A stretch of 64,000 bases of DNA from Nilaparvata lugens (GCF_014356525.2 NC_052506.1:16990486-17054485); one strand, 5' to 3'; numbered from the stretch's first letter, positions 41,201-53,315 are shown. Program-made: numbers and translations. The notes: generated by a model not told the origin, from the sequence alone.

Positions 41201-44200
41201 CTATACAAAATATTCCGGTCCCTCAGTTGAACCCACCTATTAGTGACTTATATAGAGACCTGTATACAGAGTTTATATTCTTCAGGTCTAAAAAGTCAAC
41301 TATGCATACAAGGCAACTCTGAAAAATTTAAGAGTTGAGAAAAGTGAACCTTCGTAATCAGTTTGTAGAAAATTAATAACTTGTCATCTTCTAGTAATTA
41401 GTCTTCTCAATATTTGAAAACCTCAATATGGAGTGATTAGGCTGGCTCAGGTCACTATCAGTGTTCTGGCTGTTGAGAGTTTTCATGTCGAGCCCGATTA
41501 ATTTTAGAGCCAATAAATAATTTAGTGTTGGTTTCCGAGCTCGGGATTTGGCTAAGTTCTAGACTTTAAACAGATGGAGTTAGAAAATTGGCTTTCCGAA
41601 ACGGTGCGTAGTCGTAGTCATTGTCATAGTCACGTTTGAATTAAATTTCGAAAAACTAGAAAATAGAACACAAAAAAGAGAAAACTATGTAAAGTTACAG
41701 CTATTTTGAATTATATAGGAATGTTTAATTTTGTCAAGGAAAAATGTTTCCAATTATAGAAATGAGAAAATAAAACCTGCGACTAGGTACTGTCATAAAA
41801 ACTGCGACTACGCCTAGTTTTGGAAAGGCAATTTTCTGACTCCAGCTATTCAAAGTCTAGAAATTAGCTAAATCCCGAGCTCGGAAACCGGCCCTTAATG
41901 TTTTACCAACATAAGTTCGTGTTGAATTTCAATACTAATACTTTTAGTTGATTAAGAAAGAAGATTTCAGGCATCATTAGTACGACTCTTAGGGAATTTC
42001 ATCTATCTCTGATACAGTAGGTGCACATTAACCGATAAGCCGGATTAGCGAGGTTGTATGGTAGTGTATTAGCCGAAGTAGTCATTGAAAGTCACACTAT
42101 TAATAATTAATTGATGAGTAATTGTATGTTGGTTGCAGGTTGCTCTGGACTCAAGGAAGCGCGTGTTTGCTTGGGGCTTCGGCGGCTACGGGCGTTTGGG
42201 CCATGCTGATACCAAAGACGAGTTGGTGCCTCGCCTTGTCAAGTTTTTCGAAACTCAAGGCCGTGGTGCCAAGGGAGTTGTGTGTGGATCGAGCTTCAGC
42301 ATTGTTTACACTGAGAACAGTATGTATTTATAATTATATCATTATTTTTATCCTTTATTTTCTTATTCTAATGGTTTTGTTGTATATTTAATACTTGTGA
42401 TTCATCTTTTAACTTGGCGATTGTCGGCTGTTGGTAAGCATTTGTGAATCTGAGGACAATTCTGTGTGTCGGCCGACAATCGGTTTATGTGAAAACGTCC
42501 TTAGGCGTTTACTGGTGCAGATATCTTCTCGGATGCTATTCTGGCTTCCCATTAGTGAACTAAACACTTATTGTGCTCAGCGTGAAACTTTATTGTGAAA
42601 AGCACTTCAAACTGTAGTTTCAATAGAAACATTTGATGAATATGAAGCACGGATGCTATTTATATGGAAGACTGACAGTTTTAATTGAATTTACTGACAC
42701 AATATTTTACTGTAAAAATGTTCTGAATACTGTACTTGCTCCTTGACGTTACAAGCCATTCAGAGCCTTGGCCTTCTTCAAAGAGCCTCTTCATTCATCT
42801 CTATGGGTGCAAAGTAGTGGTAGCTTCAAGATTGAGAGTGTTGAATTTAATGCATGTAATTAGATGGTGGCGAATAGTGGAGCGGTATGTCTCTACCCAT
42901 TTCAATACATGTATTACATCAACACTTTCCAGCTAGTTAGTTTACTTCCACTATGTTTGCACGGTGTTAGAAGCAACCTTTCAAATTGCACCTTATTACA
43001 AGCCTCATGCCTCCATCCTCTGACGCTCAATTATTATTTAATATTTTCATAATTTTCCAATATAAATACTTATACTTCACTATTTACAAATAGTAATCTA
43101 ATGCTTTAATAGTAAACTATAAATAAGTAATTGTAAAATATTTACAAATAGTAATTTTACTAATGCATGTACAGTACTTTTTTACTATTGATATAGGAAT
43201 TGGAGTAGTGTCACAGAATACATACAGAATGGAAACTATCAATTAAACGCCTATCCAAACAATGCTTTTTACATGTCACAAATACTTGAGTGGAAGAGAC
43301 ACGTCACGTGACTGCGCCATCTTGTTGGAAGTTAAAATCCTGGTCTTTTGATTGGCTCGCGGCAGTGAATGAGACAGATTGATCCGGATCAGTAAAGTGA
43401 TCCGAACCTCCCATCAATACTATTACCACAGTATACATACAGTATGGAAACTCGGCTAGTACCCTGGCGCAAAAATCCGCCATCTTGTTAGGAAGTTCCG
43501 CATTGTAATAGTATTGATGGGAGGTTCGGGTCACTTTACTGATCCGGATCAATTGATCTTGTTTAATGCCGCGAGCCAATCAGAAGACCAGGATTGGAAC
43601 TTCCTAAGGTCACGTGACGTGTCTAGTATTTGCGCCATGTAAAAAGCATTGGTTGGATAGGCGTTTGATTGACAGTTTCCATTCTGTACCTATTCTGTGC
43701 TATTACAATGCTAAACTTTCTTCCAAAATGGCGGATTTTTGTGACAAGGTACTAGCCGAGTTTCCATTCTGTATGTATTCTGTGGTAGTGTAGTGGTGGA
43801 AGTAAGGCTAAATGTTTTGCTTGTTGCAGAGATGTCATACTTGTTTGGTCAGACGAAGAAGACGGGTGAGGCGAACATGTATCCGAAGCCAATCCAGGAC
43901 CTGTCCGGCTGGAACGTGCGAGCGGCCGCCTGCGGCAACACGTGTGTCGTGGTCGCAGCCGACAACAGCGTCATCTCCTGGGGACCCAGTCCGGCATATG
44001 GCGAGCTGGTAAGCCTAACCTAAGCTTTAAGACTTGAAAATGTTACAATTCATGGAAGTTTCGAATACCTCTTAAGGTGCATTTTCGTTTATGCGTAAAT
44101 TTCCGCAGTCGACGACAAGCATTGTTGACATTCATATGGTCCAAATTTCAAGTGCGCTAAAACAGCTGATCAAATAACTTTTCATTATTTGTCTTTATTA

Positions 44201-47039
44201 TTGAATAATTAAACATTTCTAGTAATATCAACAGATTGCCATTATTTAAAAGTAATATCGGGGAACCGAGCTTCGCTCGTTATTTTTATTTATTGATAAA
44301 CAGAACACGATTCTCTAAAATGATCGTGTTTATATTTTACACCTGGCTATACGTCAGCTTATGAATTTCGGGGATGCGATATTTTGATTTTCCACAGTAT
44401 CACTCGCTCACTTTTTACTATCCACAGACGACGAAAGTCTCAGCTATTTCAGCCAAGGATGAATTATCTGTTTACTTTCCTTTTCCTATTACCATAGGTA
44501 AGGAAAGTATTGCTTTCCGAAAAAAATAAGGTACCCCAATTTCTTAATTTCTATACGTTTCAAGGTCCCCTGAGTCCGAAAAAGTGGTTTTTGGGTATTG
44601 GTCTGTATGTGTGAGTGTATGAGTGTATGTGCGTCTGTGTACACGATATCTCATCTCCCAGTTAACGGAAGGACTTGAAATTTGGAACGTAAGGTCCTTA
44701 CACTATGGATCCGACACGAACAATTTCGATCAAATGCAATCCAAGATGGCGGCTAAAATGTTATCAAAAACAGGGTTTTTCGTGATTTTCTCGAAAACGG
44801 CTCCAACGATTTTAATCAAATTTATACTTGAAAAAGGCACTGATAAGCTCTATCAACTGCCACAAGTCCCATATCTGTAAAAATTCCAGGAGTTCCTCCC
44901 CATCTATTCAAAGTTTGATTTTAGATTCCCAATTATCAGGCTTCATATACAATTTAAACAAAAAATTTCAAGTGGAAAAGATTGAGCATGAAAATCTCTG
45001 CAATTAATGTCCAGTAACATTTTCACCTAAAATTAAAAATAAGCTTGAAATTCGAGAAAATGTGATTATTAAATTGCAAACTGTTGGCAACTGTTGGTTC
45101 TATTAAATCATTCACTACGAAGAGATAGCAGACCTCGTGTGTTTCCAGCATTATTGACCTATCACCAGCTGTCTCATATCTTTGAATAGTAGACTTGAGA
45201 TGCGCGAGAACACTAGCGTCAGGTGATCAATTATTTTCATAACGGCAAGGAAAGTTGTGTGAGTGCGCCACACCATATTTTTTATGTCGTTCAGTTTTTT
45301 CAAGAATGAGACCTAGTGCAATCTAATTTTTATATCATAAACCTAATATGTTCCAAATTTCGTGGAAATCGTTAGAGCCGTTTTGGAGATCTGTTGAACA
45401 TAAATAACCAGATATAAAAATATACAGAAATTGCTCGCTTAATATAATAGGATGAAAAAGTATAAGCTCAACCTGCCCCATAAAAACATAATTGAACATA
45501 ATCTTTTAGGTTATGTAGCTAAATTGAAATCTACCCAATCTGAGATTCTCCCCTGTCGTGGTCGACGACGGCATTTACGCACAAAGGAAAATCCAGCTTT
45601 AACAGTGTAGACACATGAGGTTTTGAGCCGTTTGAGGTTATTGACATATTTCGTATGAAAAGTATGTTGATTTTACATTCATTTATTTGAATCAGTACCC
45701 AATACTTGGGGCAACATCGATCTCGTATAATTAAATTACCAGTACGAGTTGTAGTTGGTCAAAGTCAGGTTTTTCAAACGTTGTTACAGTTTATTTTTCA
45801 AACTTTCTGTTATTTCCTTGTTTTGTGTTAAAATTTCATTTGAAGAAGAATGTCTGAGATCAAGTAAAAATAAAATAATGTGTGCAGGTTGCACAAAAGC
45901 CGGTTAATTTTTAATCATGATTAATTTCACGAGAACCAATCAGAGAAGCCTTCTTTTTTTAAATGCTTTCTTTGATTGGTTCTCGTGAAATTAATCACGA
46001 TCAAAATTTAACCGGCTTTTCTGCAATCGGGCTTTAAGTATATTCAAAATCTAATCTGTCAAATTTAATCGTTCAAAGTGTTGGTAAACACTTAGGGCCG
46101 TTTGCACAGTGACAGTACTAAATTTCATTTTAAACTGGATTAAATCCGTATCAAGGCTAATTTGTTATAATGTGTTTCATTTTGAGTTTAAGCCACAGCT
46201 GATTAAATCGAGTTTAAGCTTTGACTGTGCAAACGGCCCTTACTGATTCTTCACATCTTCACAACTCAGAATAGTACATTTTGATGGCCAAATTCAATGT
46301 TTCTAAACAGTTTAATGTTGGCCAAATCATTTATTTCATTCTTGCTGATTCTTTGTATTTATATGTGAATAACTTTGGAACTGTTTGACTGATTGATGTG
46401 CGGGTTTTTCCATTCAATCTAACTTTAAATTTCGTTTCGAATTCATGTATAACATGATTGCCTTCCAATTAAAAATAATAAATCACTTTCAAACTGAACG
46501 ATTAATTATCCTTGTATATGAAATGCTAGGTCGTTCTCCAACTTTTCACCCACCGTTTAGAGTAGAGCACTTTTCTCATTCGCCTGTAGACTATCAATAA
46601 ACTATTGAAATCATGATTCTCTGTACTATCCATTCCCTTAACAATAGTTGGTACCTCGTTTTGTTAATGATAGTTTATGTTACAGGTGAAGTCATTCTTT
46701 GCTACTGCAAAACTATTAATTATTATTTCAGTTTGCCTTCTTATTTTGTAGTTGCAGGAAAGTGGTATTAAGAGCTGGATTCTCTGATCTATCTATACCC
46801 CCATCAAAAGTTGGTAGTCTATCTTGTTTTGTTTTGTTTGTTACTATATCAATTTTATTTTTTTTCAGGGCCATGGTGAAATTCGTAAATCTACAACAAA
46901 CGCCCTTGAAGTGCGAGCATTGGAAGGAATTTACGTGGAGTCTGTATCTTGTGGCATGCATCACACTCTGATGATTGCAAAGGATGAAAGTGACGCAGAG
47001 AAGGAGAAGATAGAAGCGCTGCCCGAGTACAAATTGTGA
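35230..47039 (+). CDS. RCC2: RCC2 (TD-60)-like RCC1-repeat protein, nine exons, complete
   Basis: Exons are 35230-35421, 36566-36800, 37508-37639, 38460-38548, 39188-39302, 40838-41004, 42139-42319, 43830-44008 and 46869-47039, all GT/AG and in consistent phase, giving 486 residues (human 522). The N-terminus is a basic then acidic tail (SSKRKSKGGQG, DDDLSDFDDF). A seven-bladed RCC1 propeller follows, with blade signatures GRNERGQLGLGD, GDNKMGQCGSGN, GSPEYGQLGHN, FAWGFGGYGRLGHAD and WGPSPAYGELGHG. The end (DESDAEKEKIEALPEY) matches vertebrate RCC2 very well. RCC2 associates with the chromosomal passenger complex and centromeres in mitosis and with Rac1/Arf6 signalling. The ATG at 35230 (AAATGTC) is the first in frame. 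Introns carry many transposons (40.6, 41.5, 42.8, 43.2, 44.1-45.6 and 46.1 kb). Confidence 0.95.
40540..40566 (+). repeat. LINE/SINE-type 3' tail
   Basis: GTAAAGATTTTGATTTGATTTG is a short A/T microsatellite tail of the type that ends non-LTR elements. The body upstream (from about 40.0 kb) has no readable ORF, so only the tail is recorded. Confidence 0.4.
40607..40800 (+). mobile_element. tRNA-derived SINE
   Basis: The head looks like a degenerate tRNA gene: GATAGCCGAGACGACTAAGG supplies an A box at about 40618-40637 and GGTCGAATCCC a B box at 40667-40677. The stem pairing is poor and a non-tRNA body follows, so it is a SINE rather than a functional tRNA. It lies in the RCC2 intron before exon 6, in sense orientation. 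Its 3' limit is approximate. Confidence 0.6.
41530..41889. mobile_element. MITE, GGTTTCCGAGCTCGG termini
   Basis: About 360 bp with inverted arms of about 65 bp, GGTTTCCGAGCTCGGGATTT to its inverse, including matching GGCTTTCC/GGAAAGGC segments. No coding. It lies in the RCC2 intron before exon 7. Confidence 0.75.
42775..43010. mobile_element. MITE, GTAGCTTCAAGMTTGAGAGTG family (copy 1)
   Basis: Contains AGCTTCAAGATTGAGAGTG, GGTGGCGAATAGTGGAGCGG and CTATGTTTGCACG. The same order of blocks with an inverted right arm is seen at 53316-53500. RCC2 intron. Confidence 0.6.
43212..43785. mobile_element. Composite fold-back element, CACAGAATACATACAGAATG termini (copy 1)
   Basis: The outer ends are inverted copies (CACAGAATACATACAGAATG). 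Internal ends of the same type occur at about 43430-43465 and 43676-43700, so the structure is a nested or duplicated unit. Both inner arms hold GTCACGTGAC and GATCCGGATCA palindromes. A shorter relative is at 61806-62018. It ends less than 50 bp before RCC2 exon 8. Confidence 0.7.
44256..45454 (-). mobile_element. Helitron-like or SINE-like repeat, hairpin end (copy 1, interrupted)
   Basis: On the plus strand it begins TATCGGGGAACCGAGCTTCG and ends AATTGCTCGCTTAATATAAT plus AGGAT. The same ends and internal blocks (GAGACCTAGTGCAATC, CGTTAGAGCCGTTTT) occur at 60375-61026. Read on the minus strand it starts TCCTAT.TATTAA and ends with the GAGCGAAGCTC hairpin, as Helitrons do, but no clear CTRR terminus is seen. 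Class is uncertain. Confidence 0.5.
44471..45274. mobile_element. Non-autonomous DNA element, ACTTTCCTT termini (copy 2)
   Basis: Matches 15135-15890 nearly end to end, including TACCATAGGTAAGGAAAGTA at the left and GTGTGAGTGCGCCACACC at the right. It interrupts the Helitron-like repeat. Confidence 0.7.
45888..46031. mobile_element. MITE, GTTGCACAAAAGCCGGTTAA family (copy 1)
   Basis: Inverted arms GCACAAAAGCCGGTTAA and TTAACCGGCTTTTCTGC surround AATTTCACGAGAACCAATCA and its inverse. A related copy is at 60527-60665. RCC2 last intron. Confidence 0.75.
46094..46240. mobile_element. MITE, GGGCCGTTTGCACAGTCA family (copy 2)
   Basis: Bounded by GGGCCGTTTGCACAGTGA and TTGACTGTGCAAACGGCCC. The interior matches the 23600 copy (TTTAAACTGGATTAAATCCG). 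RCC2 last intron. Confidence 0.78.
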
Positions 47040-49843
47040 ATGCGTGCGTGCGTCAATCAACGTGTGTGTGCTTCGCTCGACTCAAACAGGTCAACTTGAT
47101 TCATGTGTTGCTCATGAAACAGCAGCCATCGATGTGTCACATGTTCACCTTGATCAATTAAACAATTTGAATCTGAACATTTTAACAATCTTGCTGGTGT
47201 TCTTCATCCGGTCGTAATTAGTCGATGTAAATCAATAATGAATAAGTGAGCTGGTTTGCTCTATTTAATGTTTGAATTTTCCTGGTTAAAGCTGAGCTTT
47301 AACTGATACTTAGATGTGTCTCATTCCGTTCATGGTGAATAACCCATCTATTTAAATTAGCTGTTGTTTAAATCTTGAACTATTTTTGTCTATTCTGTTT
47401 GATAATTGGGCTGCATAGCCAGCTGTGAAGTGGTCGAGGAAGCACAACTCTGTGATCGCAGTAAGGGATGGCGGATTCAGAATATTCCAAGAAATTATTC
47501 AAATCGCATTATTTAATAATTAGGATATTCTATTTTATATTTTTGTAGAATCAAATGAGTTTTTCACTATTACTTTTCGTCAATTATGAGAATCTAATTG
47601 GTACTGTTATGATGAAATGTAATTTATTACGAATTTGATGACTAAATATTGTAGTTTTAGGATTTATAATAATAATTAGTTTTATAAGGTGATTGGCCTA
47701 GGTACTTGGTATTATTTACAAAATTTCAGTTCGTATTTATAAACAATTCCCTGATTTGATGCACCTTTCTATTAAACCATGTTACTTCCAAAGATTCAGA
47801 GTAAAAGTTATCATACGTTTATATAAGAAGACTTATTATACTGAAAATTGCATCTTTAATATTATTTTGTTATACTTATCAGCCATAATTAAATAAAAAC
47901 ACACATATGTTGTCAAATTTGAATATTGACAATAAGAATTTATTCACACAATATTGACAATGACTCAGTCGAATTTTTACTTATCAGCCATTCTATAACA
48001 TCTGCAGACAACAGAGTATTCTTTTAATTTGACATTACACAAGTTGAAATTTACGTATTAGTCTAGTACTTGTAAAAACTGCTCCATTAACTCATTCTTA
48101 AATGTTACTATTATTTAACAGAACCACAAATCATAATATTATACAACAGGCTGAACCCAAAACTCTCCCAAATGTTGATAAATAAAAAGTTTCCAAAACA
48201 CCAAGGTTATGATTTCACTTTTCCGTTTAGTCAGTTTCCTTTCAAAAACAATAATACTCAAATCACTTTTAATTAGAAAACGCATGAGTAAATTCAAAAA
48301 ATTTAGAGTCAGTATTCTACCGTACTTTTTTAAGAACTGCCAACATAAGTTATTACTTTTCAGATTTCTAAATTAATGTTGTTCAATCATCTCATAATAC
48401 TTGATATTAGAAGTGAAGGCAAATGTTCCAAGTACATGCGTTTATGGAGAAGAAGATAAATTACAAATATGAGTGGCAAGGAGGAAGGGAAGGCTGTTTA
48501 GAACGAATTAATGAACAATATTATTGAATAAAATAGGGGAACCCCGTGACTACCCACATAACGCAACACATAGGCTATAAAATTATTATCTTTTTTTCAA
48601 ATAAACCCTCTACTGTTATTATTTTTCAGATTCATACATTAACATTTCCATTCTTACAAGACTGATCTACTAAAGTAGCATTGTTTTTTATATTTATTGT
48701 AGCATTTACAGTGAGATCTTTTTATAGCGATGTTATTCTTGTAACACATTTAAAAGGAGAAACGAATTGTTATAATTTCATTTGTAGGAAGATTATGGGT
48801 GATTTTGTTCAACTTACTCAGAGAATTTATTCATTCTTTCCAAATTGGGGAAGCATGTGATGAAAGATATTCGCAATTAAGACGGTTGAACATGAATGAC
48901 TCATTTCAATTTGTTTCTCCTTTATTTTTTCTCCTATTTTTTACTTGATACAATATTATTATATTATGGGCAATTAAACCTATCTATAGATTCTCTTCAC
49001 ATTTATCTGGTAATGTCAAATAGAATTTCACGATCATACAAACATACCTTGAAATATATTGTACCAAAAATACTCAGTAATGTTTCACCTTCTCATTGAA
49101 ATTGAATTTTAATGAATAATTAGTAGTATGTGGCTGGTGACCATTTGCTAAATAAATCATTAATTTATTAAACAAAAAAACTTGACATAATTGAAGCTCT
49201 GAATTCCTAGAATAAACAACTGCTTATTCACTTTTTAATTTTATATTTCTTTCTTTCACTTTGACGTATTTTTCTTGGGACACCTATGATTTGAATGATT
49301 GTATGTTAATAACTGATGTATGTTAATATCTTAAGGTTATTGAAGTTATAGCTGTGTGTCCAATTGGATTAAAGTACATTTGGTCGCCAACTAGTTTCGT
49401 CAGTAAATCTCAAGAGTTTGCATTGAATTGTATGTTTACTTTCACTTGAATAAAAAACATTTATCTTTTAAAAGAATTCTTTAATATTTAACCATTTATT
49501 ACCTGTATAATTGAATGGATGAGGATCACAAGCTGAAACTTAGCCAATATCGGAGTAGTCTTCTCTCTCAGCGGCTCTCCTAAAGATTATGAGTATCTCT
49601 ACCTTCCAAACGAATTGTTCTCAATCCTCATCAATATGCCCTACAAAAACATACCACCGAAATTTTTCCAAATCAAATCATTTGAAGTTTTACGGGTATC
49701 AAAATAGGTCTCAGTAAACAAATTTCTGGGTAACACTTAACTTAAAAATAATCTATGATATCAACAACTTCATACAAATTGATAACAAATAACCTCATAC
49801 TATATAAATTGACATTAATTTATATGAACTCAATATCCCAGAC
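47040..49843. other. 3' flank between convergent RCC2 and CNTD1-like genes
   Basis: This 2.8-kb AT-rich stretch has no supported exon and no clear repeat. It should include both 3' untranslated regions; ATTAAA at about 47157 may serve RCC2. Confidence 0.45.
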
Positions 49844-52800
49844 TTAATGCTGTAGAACTACCATAGTTATGATTTTGGACAAGGCAATTATGTCATTGGA
49901 GGGTATCTCGGTTATAAAGTCGAGGTTTGTGGCTAGCTGGTCAGAAATCGCCGATTGAGCCGGATATGCAAATGTGAAAGCAGTGAACACAATTGCTGCA
50001 GCAATGTAAATATTGTTCACCTCAGTTCCCACGAACTTCCTTCTGTAAAATAAAATCAATTTAAATTAACTTCAAATTAAATTTTAAAATTCTCTAGTAA
50101 GCATACTTAACACATATCAGTTAAGCTGGTAAGCAGCTTTAACAAGCCAACCAACCAAGTGGGGTTTTCAGAGAGCTTCAGATCTAATAGACTTAAACTA
50201 AAATTAAAATATTTATTGGATCATGACAATTAGTCATGACTTATTCCTGTAAAATTTATTTATTTTGGAGACAAATACTGGCATCTGTTAATTATATTGC
50301 AAGTCAATCTTCATCTCAATTAATGTCAAAATCTTAGGCAAAAGTTTTAAAAACTTGGCATAGAAGTTTGTATGCGCATAAGTTTTAGAAGGAAGAATGC
50401 AACTATTCTAACGGATATTCTCCATATAAACGCCTGCAAAATCTTAAAGCACATAGTTATTGCTAGGCAATTTTGAGGTAGTTGTCGGCCAAAAGCTTGA
50501 TGAATAGTTTTGATTAGCATTTCTCTCATAATAATTTTTTTATTTACCTTTCATCTTCTGTTCTTTCCCAGCAGCCGGTAGCATAGAAAAACAACTTATG
50601 GAATATTTCTTGATGATAGAGATAAGTGACATCAATTACTTTGTAGCTCAGTCGCTGCAATAACGTCTTGTCAATAATATCCGGAAGGAACACCATTTCA
50701 ATAAGAATTTGAGCGTGAGTTTGTCTAGTTGGAAAGTGCAGCTAGAATTTAACAAAAAAACAACTCACTATATTAGCATATTGTATAATCAGATTATTCT
50801 TTCAACGTAAATCTGAATTATACAAAGAATTATTTCTCTCTTACAGATTATTCTTCCAACATAAATCTGAATTATACAAAGAATTATTTCTCGTGTAACA
50901 TTATTTTATTTAATACTCATCAATTTTGTATAATATTCTCATTTTGATTCATTTGTTTCTAAAATAGTACGGTACCTAGGTAATAATTATTTTGTGGTTC
51001 TGGGCTTGAAAAAAGTATTTGCGAATAACGTTAGTTTACTCTACAGTAACTATATTGGTTATATAGTTATTGTAGTTTACTCTAACTTATATTTCTATTC
51101 AATTGAAAAAAATCAGTAATATATCTCGGCTAGGAGCTTTCGCACATGTAGTGAGGTTCACGTTATAATGACAGTATTTGATCTACTTTGGTTTGCTATC
51201 ATTGTCTATCATTCGACAAAGCCGGTGGTACTATCCTTTCCTAGGTCCAAAACGATGCCAATTATGTTTTTGACTGTGTAGAAATATAATTAATTAATGC
51301 AGAGAATCGGCATCGCTATTCTTCTATCTTCATCCACTGCCATTATAACGTGGACCTCACTATAGGCCTGGGTCTCTTGGGTTTATTGGGAAAATCATCC
51401 ATGACCACATAAATGAAACTGTAAGATGAAGTAGAAAGATGTTCTGAAATTGGTACTGTAATACAGGAAAAGTGGGAAAATATTATTGAAGGAATATCAA
51501 AGTATTATGTAAAGTGGGAAGATATTATAGAAAGTACTGAAATACAGGGAAAATTGTTTCATTAATGAATAAATTTTTCCACATGATGGTCCAGTAGTTT
51601 TCAAGTTACCTACCTTGTAATTTAGAAATTTGTAAATTCTCATTTCTGAGGCCATAATGCTCCTGATAGAAAACGGATGGCCACAGTTACAGAGGAACTC
51701 TTGAACACTTTTCAATGGTATTTTCTGAAACAGTTCAAGAAATTACCATCTAGAGAACATAATATAGGTTATTAATTACTAATTTCTCTATTATCATTCT
51801 ATGATTTTACTGACACAATATATTTAAAAATTTGAGTGAGACTTGTGAACTATAATTAACACAATAATCACAAGGCTTACGAAATAATTTTGTACTTGTT
51901 GAAACTTGGAAAAAAGAGCTTACTTTGTAGTGGCTGAGGAACTTGGACGCCAGGGCAACACAAGTAGCAACTCTTAGCAATGACTGTTCACCGAGTTTTT
52001 CCGAAACTGTTTGCCATTTTTCCGCATTGAACAGTGATACTTTATTGTTTGGCCAAATATTTCTAGCAACGGCTAGAAAAAGTTTGCTCACAAATCTGGA
52101 ACATAGTAACTTGATATATTAATAATTCGTTAGTATATTAATAAGACATTTTGAGTAATGCTTTTCTTTTCCATCTTTCTTCAATAGTAAGTTTTAGTTT
52201 AATTACTTTATTATTATTATAATTATTGTTTAATTATATAATTATGCATGAGAATTTTCATTATGTATGTTATAAATTATAGTATTTTGACATTATTATG
52301 ATCTAAGTTGAGGAGGCAGTTGTGGGTTTCGACCTGTTGTCTCCAAAGAGATATTATAAATGAATAAATAAATAAACTTTGAAAAATATGAGTTAAATCA
52401 ACTCTAAGTTAGTTGAAATTTATAAAGGCTCAACTACTATGTGACATTTGAAAAATGATGATGATTGCATTAGAAAAATTATAAAAGATATTTGCATGAG
52501 ATAAAAACTTTCACTACAGTAAATTCTTTTGGACACTAGATAATGGGATGAATAGCCTACCCGAAACCGGACAGGTTATCAAAGAAAATAAAAGTGTACC
52601 AACTAGTGATTCCATATCATAAAACTTGAGTAGCCCTGTAGAAATAAATGAGAAACTTTCAACTGAATATGATCGATTACCCCAAATATTTTAATTCTAA
52701 ACCAAAGGGTAGTTTTTAGAAATTGAATATCTCATGATAAGAAATGTTGTTTCTACACCGTGGCATAATAATCTCAAATAATATAAAATATGACAATTTT

Positions 52801-53278
52801 ATGAATAGAGCGAATTGAATTTCTCATGTAGTGTTGTTTTTACACTGTGACATAATATTTTCTTAGGATGAGCCCTAGATATGTGTGCTAATACCATAAT
52901 TCCTAAAATTAAATTAAATGCTGTATTTCACCCCTGGAGAAATACTTTATCGTATGCGCTCTTTTCTTAAGTTTTTATTAAAATAAAATGTAAAATTTAT
53001 TGACAGTGTATAAAATATAATTCAAATCCCACTCCCCAAATTATTTTATTTCTCACCTATCATAGAGTTCCAATGCCAAGTAACGTGTCTCCTTTGGCTG
53101 CTGAAATTTCTTACAGATGTAGAAAACTATTTGAACAACTGATGTGGGTATTGCCGCAAATGGCAGTGTGGTTGTTTCTAATCGCTCTTTTTGTATTTCA
53201 GCCTCTTCACATCTCATCACTTCGAACATCTCTTTCAGCATTTCTTCTAAAACAGTCAATGATTCATGAATCCAGCTT
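49844..53278 (-). CDS. CNTD1: CNTD1-like cyclin-box protein (N-terminal exon not found)
   Basis: Minus-strand exons are 53278-53057, 52095-51924, 51724-51614, 50741-50548 and 50042-49844 (TAA). Borders are GT/AG and phases match, giving 298 residues; human CNTD1 has about 330. Recognisable parts in order are PTSVVQIVFYICKKF, ETRYLALELYDRF, LLRVATCVALASKF (the cyclin-box helix), SEMRIYKFLNYKLHFPTRQT and the YLYHQEIFHKLFF helix. The pattern follows CNTD1/COSA-1, a cyclin-like protein that marks designated meiotic crossover sites. The first seen exon starts at an acceptor (53279-53280), so about 30 N-terminal residues are on an exon further right that I could not identify. The alternative is another divergent cyclin. 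Confidence 0.78.
50791..50892. repeat. 48-bp tandem duplication in CNTD1-like intron
   Basis: AGATTATTCTTTCAACGTAA and the following 28 bases occur twice (50791-50838 and 50845-50892) with two differences. The repeat lies just upstream of exon 50741-50548 in transcript order. Confidence 0.8.
51147..51365. mobile_element. MITE, AGTGAGGTCCACGTTATAAT family (copy 3)
   Basis: Ends AGTGAGGTTCACGTTATAAT and CATTATAACGTGGACCTCAC are inverted repeats. Internal CATTGTCTATCATTCGACAA and GTAGAAATATAATTAATTAA match copies at 9901 and 12505. CNTD1-like intron. Confidence 0.7.
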
Positions 53279-53315
53279 CTATAGGTTAGGATCTTGAAAC
53301 TACTTTAGGTGAAAA

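Larger units (their letters stand above)
44072..45602. mobile_element. Outer fold-back element split by later insertions
   Basis: The left arm (TTAAGGTGCATTTTCGTTTA, TGCGTAAAT, GTCGACGAC) is inverted at about 45552-45602. The interior holds the Helitron-like repeat 44256-45454, which itself holds 44471-45274. It lies in the last RCC2 intron. Confidence 0.6.

Noticed and set aside
47040..49843. Short frames such as 48896-49099
   Set aside because: Low-complexity Phe/Leu/Tyr content typical of AT-rich non-coding DNA, with no splice context.
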